Positions 34,163 through 43,982 are shown, counted from the stretch's first letter. The stretch: DNA of 64,000 bases from Paenibacillus sp. FSL A5-0031 (GCF_001956295.1 NZ_MRTD01000003.1:62001-126000), one strand, 5' to 3'. A program made the numbers and translations. The notes: generated by a model not told the origin, from the sequence alone.

Positions 34163-37100
34163 ATGCGGTTCAGTGCCAGGCTGAAATCAATGATTGTATT
34201 ACCGCTCATTTTTTCAATGTATGTAAGCATTTTTTTGCCAGCAGTTCATGTAGAAGCTGCGACTGGAGCAGAGCCGGTTTTTTTCGAGGATCATTTCAAT
34301 CGTTCCATCATTAATGAAAATTGGACGGTCATCGATGGCATATGGTCAACGGCAAATGGCAAAATGACTGGAGAAAGCGGACCGGGCTCTAAAGCTTTGG
34401 TTAAGCAAACCGAAATACAAGATGGCACCGTGGAGGCAGATATAAGCCTTGCCAGTCGAAACGGTGATGCGGGATTGCTTTTCCGAACGGTTAGCGCAGC
34501 GCCAGGGGCGGACAATGTGAAAGGTTATTACGCAGGCATTTCCGCCCAAGGAACGGGCAGCGTATTTCTAGGCCGTATGGACAACAAATGGACTGAGCTG
34601 AAGCGAACTTCGATAGCGATTAATCCTAATGTTGTTTATCACTTTAAAGTTAGCGTTGCCGGATCGCAAATTAAGTTTTATGTCAATGATAAGCTGGTAT
34701 TGGAACAATCGGATACGACCTATACGAAAGGTCAGGTCGGCGTAAGGCTTTACCAATCCCAACCGACCTATGACAATCTCAAACTTTCAAATGATAAGGG
34801 GGAGCTCGCATTTACAGATTCATTTGATGTCCCAGCGGATGGGCTCACATTGCCGAGTTGGCATGCTGCTCAAGGCGAATGGAAATTGCAATCGGGCGGG
34901 ATAACCGTAAACGCTGGCGCAAATCAGGCTTTGCTCGTAAAGGATACGGTGTTCTCCGATTTTACAGTGGAGACCGATATTAAGCTGCCGCCAGCTGCGG
35001 GTACGGCAGGACTTTTGTTTCGAACTAAGCTAAGCGGTGAGGGAAAGGTGCCTCAAGGTTATTTTGCAGGACTGCGAAATGATGGAAACTTGGTACTTCG
35101 CCGGCTAACGGATAAGTGGACCGATCTTAAAGTCGTTAAGGCGCTGGATACGGTCACTGCGAACAAGTTTTATCAATTGAAGGTCGTAACCTATGGAAAC
35201 GGCATCAAAATATATGTGGACGATATGCATAATTCCATTCTGGAATACACCGATGACAGTGAACAAAAGTTTACCTCAGGCGGCATTGGGGTATGGGCGG
35301 ATGAATCTGAGCCACTATTCGACAATTTTATTGCAACAGACTATGCCGTACCGGCGGAGTCGTTCCAAGAACTGGTCAAAAATAAAGACCCGCTTGTACA
35401 AACGCCGTTTGTGCCGCTTCCGCTTGGATCGGTCAAAGCTGATGGTTGGCTGCTTAAGCAATTAGAGCTTATGAAGGATGGTGCAACCGGATACGCAGAG
35501 GATTTATACGGAGAGCTCAGCACAAATTCGGAATGGCTGGGTGGAACAGCGCCAGAATCGAACTGGGAACGCCCTATCTATTATGTGAAGGGATTGGTCG
35601 CGCTCGCTTATACGCTTGACGATCCGGAGCTGATTGCAAAGTCGCAAAAATGGGTCAATTGGATGTTGAACAGCCAGCGTGATGACGGCTTCTTCGGTCC
35701 TGCGAGCGACAATGATTGGTGGCCGCGCATGGTTGCTATTTATGTGCTCAAGGATTATTACGAGGCGACAAATGACAAGAGAGTGATATCCTTTCTTACG
35801 AACTATTTTCATTACCAGCTGAACAATCTAGACCAGCGTCCGCTTAGGGATTGGGGACAAATCCGCAGCGGCGACAATATGAATGTCGTGCTCTGGCTGT
35901 ACAACCGTACAGGAGATGAGTTTCTGCTGCAGCTCGCTGAGAAGCTGCATAAGCAAGGCGGCGATGAGACTGACATTTTTACGAACGACCATTTTTTAAC
36001 AGCCGCTAAGATTAATCCTGATAACTTTTACTCGCAGCATACAGTCAACGTCAATCAATCGATTAAAACCCCCTCTATTTATTATCAACTATCGAACAAT
36101 GAAGCAGATAAGCTTGCATTTCAAGCAGGTGTAGAGCATCTGAATCAATCACACAATCAAATTACCGGCATGAATTCAGGAACAGAGATGCTCGCAGGGT
36201 TAGCTTCAACGCAAGGGGTTGAGCTTTGTGCCATTGTAGAGCGGGTACACAGCAACGCGGTTGCAGCCATGATTACCGGTGATCCGGCAATCGGAGATGC
36301 GCTGGAGAAAATTACTTTTAATTCGCTTCCGGGTGCTATGAGCAAGGATATTAAAACCCATCAATACTATTCGCTGCCGAATCAAGTGCAAAGCGGCGTA
36401 ACCGATCATGGCTTTAAGCAAAATTACGGAAATGGCACCGTACAGTCGCCATATTCGGGTTATCCTTGCTGTCGTTTCAATATGCATATGGGCTGGCCTT
36501 ATTTTGTGAAGGACATGTGGGCGGGTACTTCGGATGGCGGGCTAGGCGTAATTGCCTATGGACCGAGCCGTGTATCAGCCAAAATCAATGGAGCGAATGT
36601 AACCGTCAAGGAAACGACGAACTATCCGTTCGAGGATCAAATTCGGTTTACGATTGAGGAAGCGTCCAAGAGTGTGAACTTCCCGCTGAAGCTGCGTATT
36701 CCGGAATGGACGGACAAAGCGGTTATCACGGTGAATGGGCAGCCGCAAGAGGCCGCAGTATCCGGACAATATTTTACGATTGATCGGCACTGGACAAAAG
36801 GCGATACCGTTGTATTGACCCTGCCAATGGAGCTCAAAACGTCGACTTGGGTCAACAATTCAATTGGCATCGAACGAGGACCGCTCGTATTCTCTCTGCA
36901 AATCGATGAGAACTGGGTAGAACAGTCTAATCCAGCGCCGCAAGTGAAGGCGCTCGGCTTCAAGGAATACAGCATCAATGCGCAGTCGCCTTGGAATTAT
37001 GGTTTGCTGCTTGATCGCAACAACCCAGCAGATTCGATTCAGGTCGTCGTATCCGATATGCCGGATAATCCGTTCATACAGGAGACGACACCGATTAAGC

Positions 37101-38545
37101 TAATTGCCAAAGGGAAGAGAATCCCGTCATGGGGCAAAGCAGCTAACGGGGTATCAGCTGCAGAGCCGCCGGTTGGTCCTGTATATTCCGCAGAGCCTAC
37201 GGAGGAAATTACGCTTGTTCCGTTTGGAGCGGAAAACCTGCGGGTTACTTATTTCCCTGAGGTGACTGAGGAAACGGGCATTCAACCTTATAAATACGAG
37301 GCGGAAAACGCCCAGCTGTTCAAAGCGTCGGCTCGCAGCAATAATGTGCATGCATCAGGCTCAAGCTACGTTGGCGGTATCGACTATGCCGACAGCTACG
37401 TTAACTTTAATCAGGTTGAGGTTCCAGCAGCAGGGACGTACAAAATGTTTATTTGGTACGCGCAGAATACGGGGAATTATCAGCCAGCTGCTGCAAAAAT
37501 TATTGTTAATGAAGGCGAAGAGCAGTCCTTGCAGCTCGCAGGGACGATTAATTGGGGCCGATTTATGGCTTCAAGCATCAACGTTGAGCTGAAGGAAGGG
37601 ATTAACTCAATCAAGTTTATGCGGGGAGCTGGATCTAATTCGGGCTTTTATGAGCTAGACTACATCGCATTGTCAGCAGTTAGTAAAGAAGCTGTTGAGC
37701 CTTCGGATCAAGGAACAGTTGTACTGACAGGTGCTGCAAACGTACCGAGCGGTGCTGATCTGAATCTTATCTTAGCGGTTCGAAATGTTACGGACAGCGT
37801 ATATCAGAGCGTTTATGCGCAGGACATTACGGTAACCTTTGATCCAAGCAAACTAAGCTTCTCGGGTGCGGCGCCACTACGGGAAGGGCTGAATGTACTT
37901 GAACCCAAAGAGCTTGAGCCGGGAAAAATTCGGATATTAGCGTTTGGAGAGGGGGCAGCCCTTTCACCAAACGAAGACTGGCTGAAGCTGACTTTCAAAG
38001 CGGGCATAACAGAAGAAACGGCTAATACCTCTATAACGGTATCCGATGTTAAGCTTGCAAATGCAGAAGGGCAGGAGCTGCTGCTGTTTGAAGCGCAGCA
38101 TCATCTTCAGATACAGGCAGCTCCGGGTGATAAGTCTGCACTGCTGGCGGCATTATCGCATGCGGAAGCTTTGTATGATGGAGCGGAAACAGGAACAGAA
38201 CCGGGACAATATCCTCCTGCGATGAAGCAGCAGCTGCAATCGGCTATCAACAAAGCGAAGCTGGTTGCTGATGACGAGAAGGCAACGAAAGCTGAAATTG
38301 CAGCCGCGATTACGAAGCTGAATGCTGCATTAGAAGACTTCCTTGCCGGTGTCATCAAGCCAAGTAACGGTGACGTGAATCATGATAATAAAATTACAGT
38401 TGGCGATTTGGCGATTGTAGCTTATTCGTATGGCAAATCCAGCAGCGATCCGAATTGGCAGCAGTTCCAAAAGGCAGATTTGAATCATGATGGCAAAGTG
38501 GATATTGAGGATCTTGCATTACTCGCTCGTTTGATTCTTGGCTAA
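34163..38545 (+). CDS. GH127-type beta-L-arabinofuranosidase with cohesin, FIVAR and dockerin modules
   Basis: A 1460-residue exported enzyme. Signal peptide (1-32); two LamG/DUF1080-like sandwiches (about 36-205 and 215-395); a GH127 (DUF1680) barrel (about 405-1000) with the metal and nucleophile set Glu687, Cys689, Cys769 and Cys770 (VELCAIVE and YPCCRFN); a CBM6/35-like domain (1043-1170); a cohesin (1184-1318); FIVAR (1322-1395); and a C-terminal dockerin (1403-1460) with two calcium loops, DVNHDNKITVGD and DLNHDGKVDIED. By comparison with HypBA1 the enzyme should use a zinc-held cysteine to release beta-L-arabinofuranose; the sugar could differ in this branch. These are the only Cys residues in the chain. 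GAGGAG lies upstream of the ATG. It should dock onto the SLH anchor upstream. Confidence 0.85.
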   Translation: MRFSARLKSMIVLPLIFSMYVSIFLPAVHVEAATGAEPVFFEDHFNRSIINENWTVIDGIWSTANGKMTGESGPGSKALVKQTEIQDGTVEADISLASRNGDAGLLFRTVSAAPGADNVKGYYAGISAQGTGSVFLGRMDNKWTELKRTSIAINPNVVYHFKVSVAGSQIKFYVNDKLVLEQSDTTYTKGQVGVRLYQSQPTYDNLKLSNDKGELAFTDSFDVPADGLTLPSWHAAQGEWKLQSGGITVNAGANQALLVKDTVFSDFTVETDIKLPPAAGTAGLLFRTKLSGEGKVPQGYFAGLRNDGNLVLRRLTDKWTDLKVVKALDTVTANKFYQLKVVTYGNGIKIYVDDMHNSILEYTDDSEQKFTSGGIGVWADESEPLFDNFIATDYAVPAESFQELVKNKDPLVQTPFVPLPLGSVKADGWLLKQLELMKDGATGYAEDLYGELSTNSEWLGGTAPESNWERPIYYVKGLVALAYTLDDPELIAKSQKWVNWMLNSQRDDGFFGPASDNDWWPRMVAIYVLKDYYEATNDKRVISFLTNYFHYQLNNLDQRPLRDWGQIRSGDNMNVVLWLYNRTGDEFLLQLAEKLHKQGGDETDIFTNDHFLTAAKINPDNFYSQHTVNVNQSIKTPSIYYQLSNNEADKLAFQAGVEHLNQSHNQITGMNSGTEMLAGLASTQGVELCAIVERVHSNAVAAMITGDPAIGDALEKITFNSLPGAMSKDIKTHQYYSLPNQVQSGVTDHGFKQNYGNGTVQSPYSGYPCCRFNMHMGWPYFVKDMWAGTSDGGLGVIAYGPSRVSAKINGANVTVKETTNYPFEDQIRFTIEEASKSVNFPLKLRIPEWTDKAVITVNGQPQEAAVSGQYFTIDRHWTKGDTVVLTLPMELKTSTWVNNSIGIERGPLVFSLQIDENWVEQSNPAPQVKALGFKEYSINAQSPWNYGLLLDRNNPADSIQVVVSDMPDNPFIQETTPIKLIAKGKRIPSWGKAANGVSAAEPPVGPVYSAEPTEEITLVPFGAENLRVTYFPEVTEETGIQPYKYEAENAQLFKASARSNNVHASGSSYVGGIDYADSYVNFNQVEVPAAGTYKMFIWYAQNTGNYQPAAAKIIVNEGEEQSLQLAGTINWGRFMASSINVELKEGINSIKFMRGAGSNSGFYELDYIALSAVSKEAVEPSDQGTVVLTGAANVPSGADLNLILAVRNVTDSVYQSVYAQDITVTFDPSKLSFSGAAPLREGLNVLEPKELEPGKIRILAFGEGAALSPNEDWLKLTFKAGITEETANTSITVSDVKLANAEGQELLLFEAQHHLQIQAAPGDKSALLAALSHAEALYDGAETGTEPGQYPPAMKQQLQSAINKAKLVADDEKATKAEIAAAITKLNAALEDFLAGVIKPSNGDVNHDNKITVGDLAIVAYSYGKSSSDPNWQQFQKADLNHDGKVDIEDLALLARLILG

Positions 38546-38623
38546 ACGGTACAAGGGGGAAGGCGCATCACTTCCTCCAGTAGATTTGGGTATCGATACT
38601 ATGAATCTTTGGAGGTTCCGTTC

Positions 38624-41600
38624 ATGTTGAATATAAGAAAAACAATGAGTACGCTTGTGGCATTATCTATGATATTTAGTATAGTAGCTTCCGCAATCTC
38701 CTTTGCACCCCAGGCTGCGGCAGCAGATGCAGGGGGAATGGCAGCTTCGCAGCAGCATGGGCTGATGGCTGAATATTTCACTGCGGGAGGGCCGCCCAAT
38801 TTTGCTTTTGGAACCTTTAAAGGAGCTGGCTACGATTCGAATTTGGATATCTCCAATTTAGAGCCGGCCATCAAAATGTTTACAGGACAAGAAGATCGCG
38901 TCGGCATCAGATGGACGGGTTTCATTCAGCCTAAGCTTTCTGAGGACTATACCTTTTACATTACAGGTGATAATGGCTTCCGCCTTTGGGTTGATAATAA
39001 GCTTACGATCGACCACTGGATAGCGGACTGGGACAAAGAGCAAACTTCAAAGCCTGTCACTTTGGTTGCAGGTCAGAAATACAGCATTAAGCTGGAGTTG
39101 TTCGAAGACACGGGCGGCTCGAATGTTCACCTGCGCTGGTCTAGCAAGAGCTTAGCGAAGGAAGCAGTACCAACAGAAGCGTTTTATTTGCCAGACGGTT
39201 TCGCGCTTGGAGGTATCGTATCCGAGGATGGTTTGCAAGTTGAGCTGCCATTCCAAGAATCTTTGAAGCCAATCACTGCTGAGTTTGTAAAGCATCTGAA
39301 ATTGCGTATCGTGACGGGCGATTTGCCTATTCTGTCGGCAGCTTTGAAGGATGGGGACGATAAAGTCGTTACCGTACTGCTGAAAGATCCAATGTATTCT
39401 AAGGATGTAGGCAATGTTAAAGTAATCTACGATGGCAAAGGCGGACTTGAAACGGCGGCAGGAGCAGCTGTAGCTAGCTTCGATAAACCTGTCTACAATG
39501 GTTCGAAATATCAGATCATGTCCCCTTGGGCGGAGGATGTAGACAAAGAAAACGTTCTGCCTGAATACCCAAGACCTCAATTAGCGCGTGAAAAATGGAT
39601 GAATTTGAATGGAGAATGGGAGTTCCAAGCAGCTCAGAAGGGAGAAGCTGTTCCTGTAGGCCAAGTGTTGAAGGAGAAAATTCTCGTTCCGTTTGCAGCA
39701 GAAGCAAAGCTCTCTGGCATTAACCGCGTGGAGGATCTCATGTGGTATAAGCGTTCCTTTACCGTTCCTGAGAACTGGGATGGTGAGCGAGTGAAGCTGA
39801 ATTTTGGCGCGGTTGATTACTTGGCAACGGTGTATGTCAATGGACAATCGGTAGGCAGCCATAAGGGAGGTTATACCTCATTTAGCTTTGACATTACGGA
39901 TTATCTTGTGGCTGGGGACAATGAGCTTATCGTGCATGTACTGGACGAGACGGATATGGGGGCAGACCAAGCCGTTGGCAAACAAACGGTCAAAAAACTC
40001 GGCGGCATTTGGTATACCTCCGTATCGGGTATATGGCAAACGGTGTGGCTTGAGCCTGTAGCCGCTGCACATATCGATAAACTCGACATGGTAACAGATA
40101 TTCATAATGGCATCTTGAAGCTGAAGGCAGCTGCTATCGGCGTTGAAGGACAAACGATTGAAGCGGTTGTTTTGGAAAATGGAAAAGTGGTGGGAACCGC
40201 AACAGGAGCAGCTGGAGCTGAGATTGCTGTGGCAGTTCCAAATGCACGGCTTTGGTCCCCAGATGATCCATATCTATATGATTTAAAGGTGTATCTGAAG
40301 GATGGAGCACAAACAGTAGATGAGGTTTCAAGCTATTTTGGCATGAGAGAGATTACGCTCGGCAAGGTAGACGGTATAACAAGGCCGCTAGTAAATGGGA
40401 AATTCGTCTTCCAGATGGGGCCGCTTGATCAAGGTTTTTGGCCGGACGGCATATACACGGCACCTACGGACGAAGCTTTGAAATTTGATATCGAGGCGGT
40501 TAAACGCGTCGGCATGAATACGATTCGCAAGCATATTAAGGTGGAGCCTGCACGCTGGTATTATTGGGCAGATAAGCTAGGCGTACTCGTATGGCAGGAT
40601 ATGCCGAGCCTTGAGGATCGTCAAGGAAATAAAGGGTCAGATATTACACAAGCAACGAAGACGCAGTGGTTTAAAGAATACAAAGAGATGGTTGATCAAT
40701 TGCGCAGCGTGACATCGATCATTGTGTGGACGGTGTTTAATGAAGGCTGGGGACAATTTGATCAAGGCGGGCAAATGACGAAGGATGCTACCAGCTATGT
40801 AAAAAGCCTTGATTCGACTAGGCTCGTTAACAGCACAAGCGGCTGGTGGGATGCTGGCGTCGGCGATTTGAATGATATTCATCGCTATCCTGATCCCGGC
40901 GCTCCGAATTACAGCGATACAAGGGCAGCTGTGCTTGGCGAATATGGCGGTTTAGGCTTGCATGTCCCAGGACATGAATGGAGCCCGCTCGTATTCTCCT
41001 ATCAATTAATGAATAGCAAAGAACAGCTGACTTCTACTTATATTGCCTACATCAACAGGTTGAAGCAGCTGAAGGAATCAGGCCTGAGCGCAGCCATATA
41101 CACACAAATTACAGATGTGGAATATGAAATTAACGGCTTATTGTCTTACGATCGCAAGGTTGAAAAAATGGATTTTGATCGAATTGCGACCGCGCATCGT
41201 GAGCTCATCGGCACAGCAACCAAAGGGGATTTGCTCGCTGAAATTGCAAGAGCAGAAGGAATGCTGAATCTCGCGAAAATAGGTTCAGGAGCCGGTGAAT
41301 ATGGGCAATCGACTGCTGATTCCTTTAAAGCTGTTATTGATTCCGCCCGCGAGACAGCTCAGAATGAGGCTGCAATGCCTGCACAAATTCAAACAGCGCT
41401 TAAATCTCTCCAAAACGCGCGTGAGCAATTTTTTGTATCGGTGAACGATCCAATTCCGGCGGGTTCTTCCGTTGATCCGTTTAATGAGGCGACGCTAGAC
41501 AGTGCTTGGTCTGTCTTTAAGGCAGACAACTCCAAATGGTCGCTGACGCGCAAACCAGGCTTTTTAAGCTTGGACACTTCACCAGGCGACACGTTCGGAA

Positions 41601-43126
41601 ATTCAAATAACTTGCCGAACATATTTTTAAAGGATGCGCCAGCAGGCGATTTCGTCATTACAACAAAAGTGGAAGCGCCTGTACGCAAAAACTTCCAGCA
41701 AGCGGGATTGTTCGTTTGGCAAAATGAGGACAATTACGTCAAGCTGGGCCATGTTTGGGATACGGAAGCAACAACTGGCAAAAGCCTCGAAACCGCATAT
41801 GAGAAAAATGCGGTTTATGTTAAAGCGACAAACATGGTCAGCCATCCAGGTTACGATACGTCCTATTTGCAAATCAAAAAGGTAGGCAACGTCGTTTCTA
41901 CTTTCTATTGGGATGGCAGCGCATGGAAACCTGCGGCAGACCCGATGACTGTTAATTTAAGCAATTTGAAAATCGGTTTCTATGGTCTATCTTCGGGTGA
42001 TAAAACGTCAATCCAAGCAAATTTTGATTATTTCTCGGTTGGTCCTGCTCAATTGTCGGATAAAACAGCACTTCAAGCGGCAGTTGTATCTGCTGAAGCC
42101 AAACATAATTCCGCTGTTGCAGGCACAGAACCCGGTCAATATCCGCAGTCTGCAAAAGATGCATTTGCTGCTTCAATCGCAACAGCTAAAGACGTATTGG
42201 CTCTTGCAACTGCAGACCAAGCGGCAGTAGATGCAGCGTTGGCGGCGCTAGGCAAATCGGTTGCTGACTTCGCAGCTTCTGTTGTACCTCCTGCTGTGAA
42301 AGACGCGACGGCTACGATTGCCGGAGCGGCACAGGTGAAAGCGGGTCAATCCTTCGATGCAACGGTTGGATTGTCAGGCGTAACGGAGGAGAAATATTCA
42401 AAGCTGTATGCGCAAATTTTAACAGTTAGCTTCGATGCTGCGAAATTAACGCTGACTGGCGCCACCTCCTTGCAGCAGGATTTCAGCATCCTTGAGCAAA
42501 AGGTTATCGAGCCAGGCAAGGTGAGGATTGTAGCGGCAGGTCAAGGCAAAGGCATTGATGCCAATTCGGAATGGCTGAAGCTGAGCTTCTTGGCAGCTGT
42601 TACGGGGAGCACAGGCAATACAGCCATTCAAATTAGCGACTTTACGGTTGCAAATAGCTTGGGAGAAGAGCTTGAAGCAAAATCAGCTTCCCATACGCTG
42701 CAAATTAGTGCCGTTGTTGATGTGACGGGTTTAAATCAGGCGATAGCCGCAGCGGAAGCCATTTACGATGGAGCGGTAGTCGGCACACAGCCTGGTCAAT
42801 ATCCGGCAGCAGCAAAAGCAGCGTTCGGTGAAGCCATAGCCGCAGCGAAAGCCGTTGCCGTTAACCCGAATGCAAGCGAAGCGCAAGTGAGCGCAGCTAT
42901 TGCTCAGCTAAGTGCGGCAGTGACGACGTTCCAAGCTTCCAAATTGTCAGGCGATATTAATAACGACAATAAGGTATCGATTGGCGACCTCGGCATCGTA
43001 GCAGCTGCATATGGCAAAACAAGCGCAGATCCGAATTGGTCGCAATATAAGAAATCCGATCTAAATGCGGATGGCAAGATTGATATTGTGGATATCGCGA
43101 TGCTTGCAAGATGGATTCTGGGGTAA
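38624..43126 (+). CDS. PA14-GH2 glycosidase with FIVAR, cohesin and dockerin modules
   Basis: A 1500-residue exported enzyme. Signal peptide (about 1-34); PA14 carbohydrate-binding domain (48-190); an Ig/SwmB-like domain (193-290); GH2 (315-850) with acid/base Glu707 in FNEGWGQ and nucleophile Glu773 in LGEYGG; FIVAR (865-945); a DUF1349-like sandwich (948-1140); FIVAR (1145-1215); cohesin (1227-1362); FIVAR (1365-1440); and dockerin (1442-1500) with calcium loops DINNDNKVSIGD and DLNADGKIDIVD. The GH2 part could be a beta-galactosidase or beta-glucuronidase; the sequence does not decide. ATG 38624 follows TTGGAGG by eight bases; the frame's earlier TTG was not used. Mature cysteines are absent. 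It lies 78 bases after the previous enzyme gene, with no terminator between. Confidence 0.85.
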   Translation: MLNIRKTMSTLVALSMIFSIVASAISFAPQAAAADAGGMAASQQHGLMAEYFTAGGPPNFAFGTFKGAGYDSNLDISNLEPAIKMFTGQEDRVGIRWTGFIQPKLSEDYTFYITGDNGFRLWVDNKLTIDHWIADWDKEQTSKPVTLVAGQKYSIKLELFEDTGGSNVHLRWSSKSLAKEAVPTEAFYLPDGFALGGIVSEDGLQVELPFQESLKPITAEFVKHLKLRIVTGDLPILSAALKDGDDKVVTVLLKDPMYSKDVGNVKVIYDGKGGLETAAGAAVASFDKPVYNGSKYQIMSPWAEDVDKENVLPEYPRPQLAREKWMNLNGEWEFQAAQKGEAVPVGQVLKEKILVPFAAEAKLSGINRVEDLMWYKRSFTVPENWDGERVKLNFGAVDYLATVYVNGQSVGSHKGGYTSFSFDITDYLVAGDNELIVHVLDETDMGADQAVGKQTVKKLGGIWYTSVSGIWQTVWLEPVAAAHIDKLDMVTDIHNGILKLKAAAIGVEGQTIEAVVLENGKVVGTATGAAGAEIAVAVPNARLWSPDDPYLYDLKVYLKDGAQTVDEVSSYFGMREITLGKVDGITRPLVNGKFVFQMGPLDQGFWPDGIYTAPTDEALKFDIEAVKRVGMNTIRKHIKVEPARWYYWADKLGVLVWQDMPSLEDRQGNKGSDITQATKTQWFKEYKEMVDQLRSVTSIIVWTVFNEGWGQFDQGGQMTKDATSYVKSLDSTRLVNSTSGWWDAGVGDLNDIHRYPDPGAPNYSDTRAAVLGEYGGLGLHVPGHEWSPLVFSYQLMNSKEQLTSTYIAYINRLKQLKESGLSAAIYTQITDVEYEINGLLSYDRKVEKMDFDRIATAHRELIGTATKGDLLAEIARAEGMLNLAKIGSGAGEYGQSTADSFKAVIDSARETAQNEAAMPAQIQTALKSLQNAREQFFVSVNDPIPAGSSVDPFNEATLDSAWSVFKADNSKWSLTRKPGFLSLDTSPGDTFGNSNNLPNIFLKDAPAGDFVITTKVEAPVRKNFQQAGLFVWQNEDNYVKLGHVWDTEATTGKSLETAYEKNAVYVKATNMVSHPGYDTSYLQIKKVGNVVSTFYWDGSAWKPAADPMTVNLSNLKIGFYGLSSGDKTSIQANFDYFSVGPAQLSDKTALQAAVVSAEAKHNSAVAGTEPGQYPQSAKDAFAASIATAKDVLALATADQAAVDAALAALGKSVADFAASVVPPAVKDATATIAGAAQVKAGQSFDATVGLSGVTEEKYSKLYAQILTVSFDAAKLTLTGATSLQQDFSILEQKVIEPGKVRIVAAGQGKGIDANSEWLKLSFLAAVTGSTGNTAIQISDFTVANSLGEELEAKSASHTLQISAVVDVTGLNQAIAAAEAIYDGAVVGTQPGQYPAAAKAAFGEAIAAAKAVAVNPNASEAQVSAAIAQLSAAVTTFQASKLSGDINNDNKVSIGDLGIVAAAYGKTSADPNWSQYKKSDLNADGKIDIVDIAMLARWILG

Positions 43127-43152
43127 CATTTCGTTAGATTTTGCTTACAATA

Positions 43153-43202
43153 AAGAAGAGGGTGACCCGAAGCAACGGACTGCTTGGGTTCCCTCTTTTT
43201 TT
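43153..43202 (+). terminator. terminator of the cohesin/dockerin operon
   Basis: AGAGGG and the longer arm GACCCGAAGCA pair with TGCTTGGGTT and CCCTCT, followed by seven T. Confidence 0.85.
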
Positions 43203-43226
43203 GTCGGTTTCTGTGGGTTTAAGTTA

Positions 43227-43982
43227 TTAATATGGATGCTGATAATACTGCTGGCCATACATTTGATTGTAATAGCCTTGGTTAGGTTTAGCTTGGTTAG
43301 ATTGGATACCTTGATTAGGCTGATATGCTTTATTGAACGGCAACGTTTGGTTTGGCTGCAATACTTGATTCGATTGCACTGGAGCTTGCTGCTGCATTGG
43401 AGCTTGATTAGGCTTTTGCATATTTTTGCTTTGGCCTTGTACGGGATTATAGCTGCAATTGCTCGGAGGTCCCAAAATAACGGTGTCCTTTAAAGGTGCT
43501 AACGCATTTTCTAATTTTTCTTGGTCTAAGCAGTAGGTATACGCAAGGATGTTGGTTGGAGTTAATCTTAAAATATCGGAGCCAAAAATAACTTCAGGGA
43601 TTGGCGCATCAAAGATGGCTAGCAGATGAGTATTATCGACGGTCGCCATTTCATAGTGCCACCAGCCTTGCGGAATGTTGACGACTTGAGCAGGCTGTAC
43701 CAAGTAATGAAGGAACTCGTTCGTAAAAGGGTTCATGAGCGCGATTTCTGCTGATCCTGATATGCAATATACGAGTTCAGACGCATTCTGATGGTAGTGA
43801 GGCTCAACGACATTGCTTTTGCTAAGGTAGATATCGAGAAGCGACGAATTCCCTAACGTATTCAATTGCTTCACTGAAAGCAAGTTGATGTAGTTGTATG
43901 GATCTTTTTTGAAAAAAGTACTATTGTTCAAATCATAAGCAAATTCCGTCTGTGGAGACGTATAGTCCATATAAGAAGTCAT
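43227..43982 (-). CDS. cupin-domain protein with PNQ-rich tail
   Basis: A 251-residue protein. Residues about 15-160 form a cupin with the metal-binding pattern EPHYHQNASELVYCISGSAEI (short pieces EPHYHQN and ELVYCISG) and GWWHYEM. The last 80 residues are low-complexity, rich in Gln, Asn and Pro, with many PNQ units and a terminal QQYYQHPY, recalling spore-coat or exosporium proteins. ATG 43982 follows GAGGGGCAGGA; the earlier ATG at 44006 has no ribosome site. It lacks a signal peptide. The role is unknown; spore surface or a metabolite-binding cupin are both possible. Confidence 0.7.
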   Translation of the reverse strand: MTSYMDYTSPQTEFAYDLNNSTFFKKDPYNYINLLSVKQLNTLGNSSLLDIYLSKSNVVEPHYHQNASELVYCISGSAEIALMNPFTNEFLHYLVQPAQVVNIPQGWWHYEMATVDNTHLLAIFDAPIPEVIFGSDILRLTPTNILAYTYCLDQEKLENALAPLKDTVILGPPSNCSYNPVQGQSKNMQKPNQAPMQQQAPVQSNQVLQPNQTLPFNKAYQPNQGIQSNQAKPNQGYYNQMYGQQYYQHPY

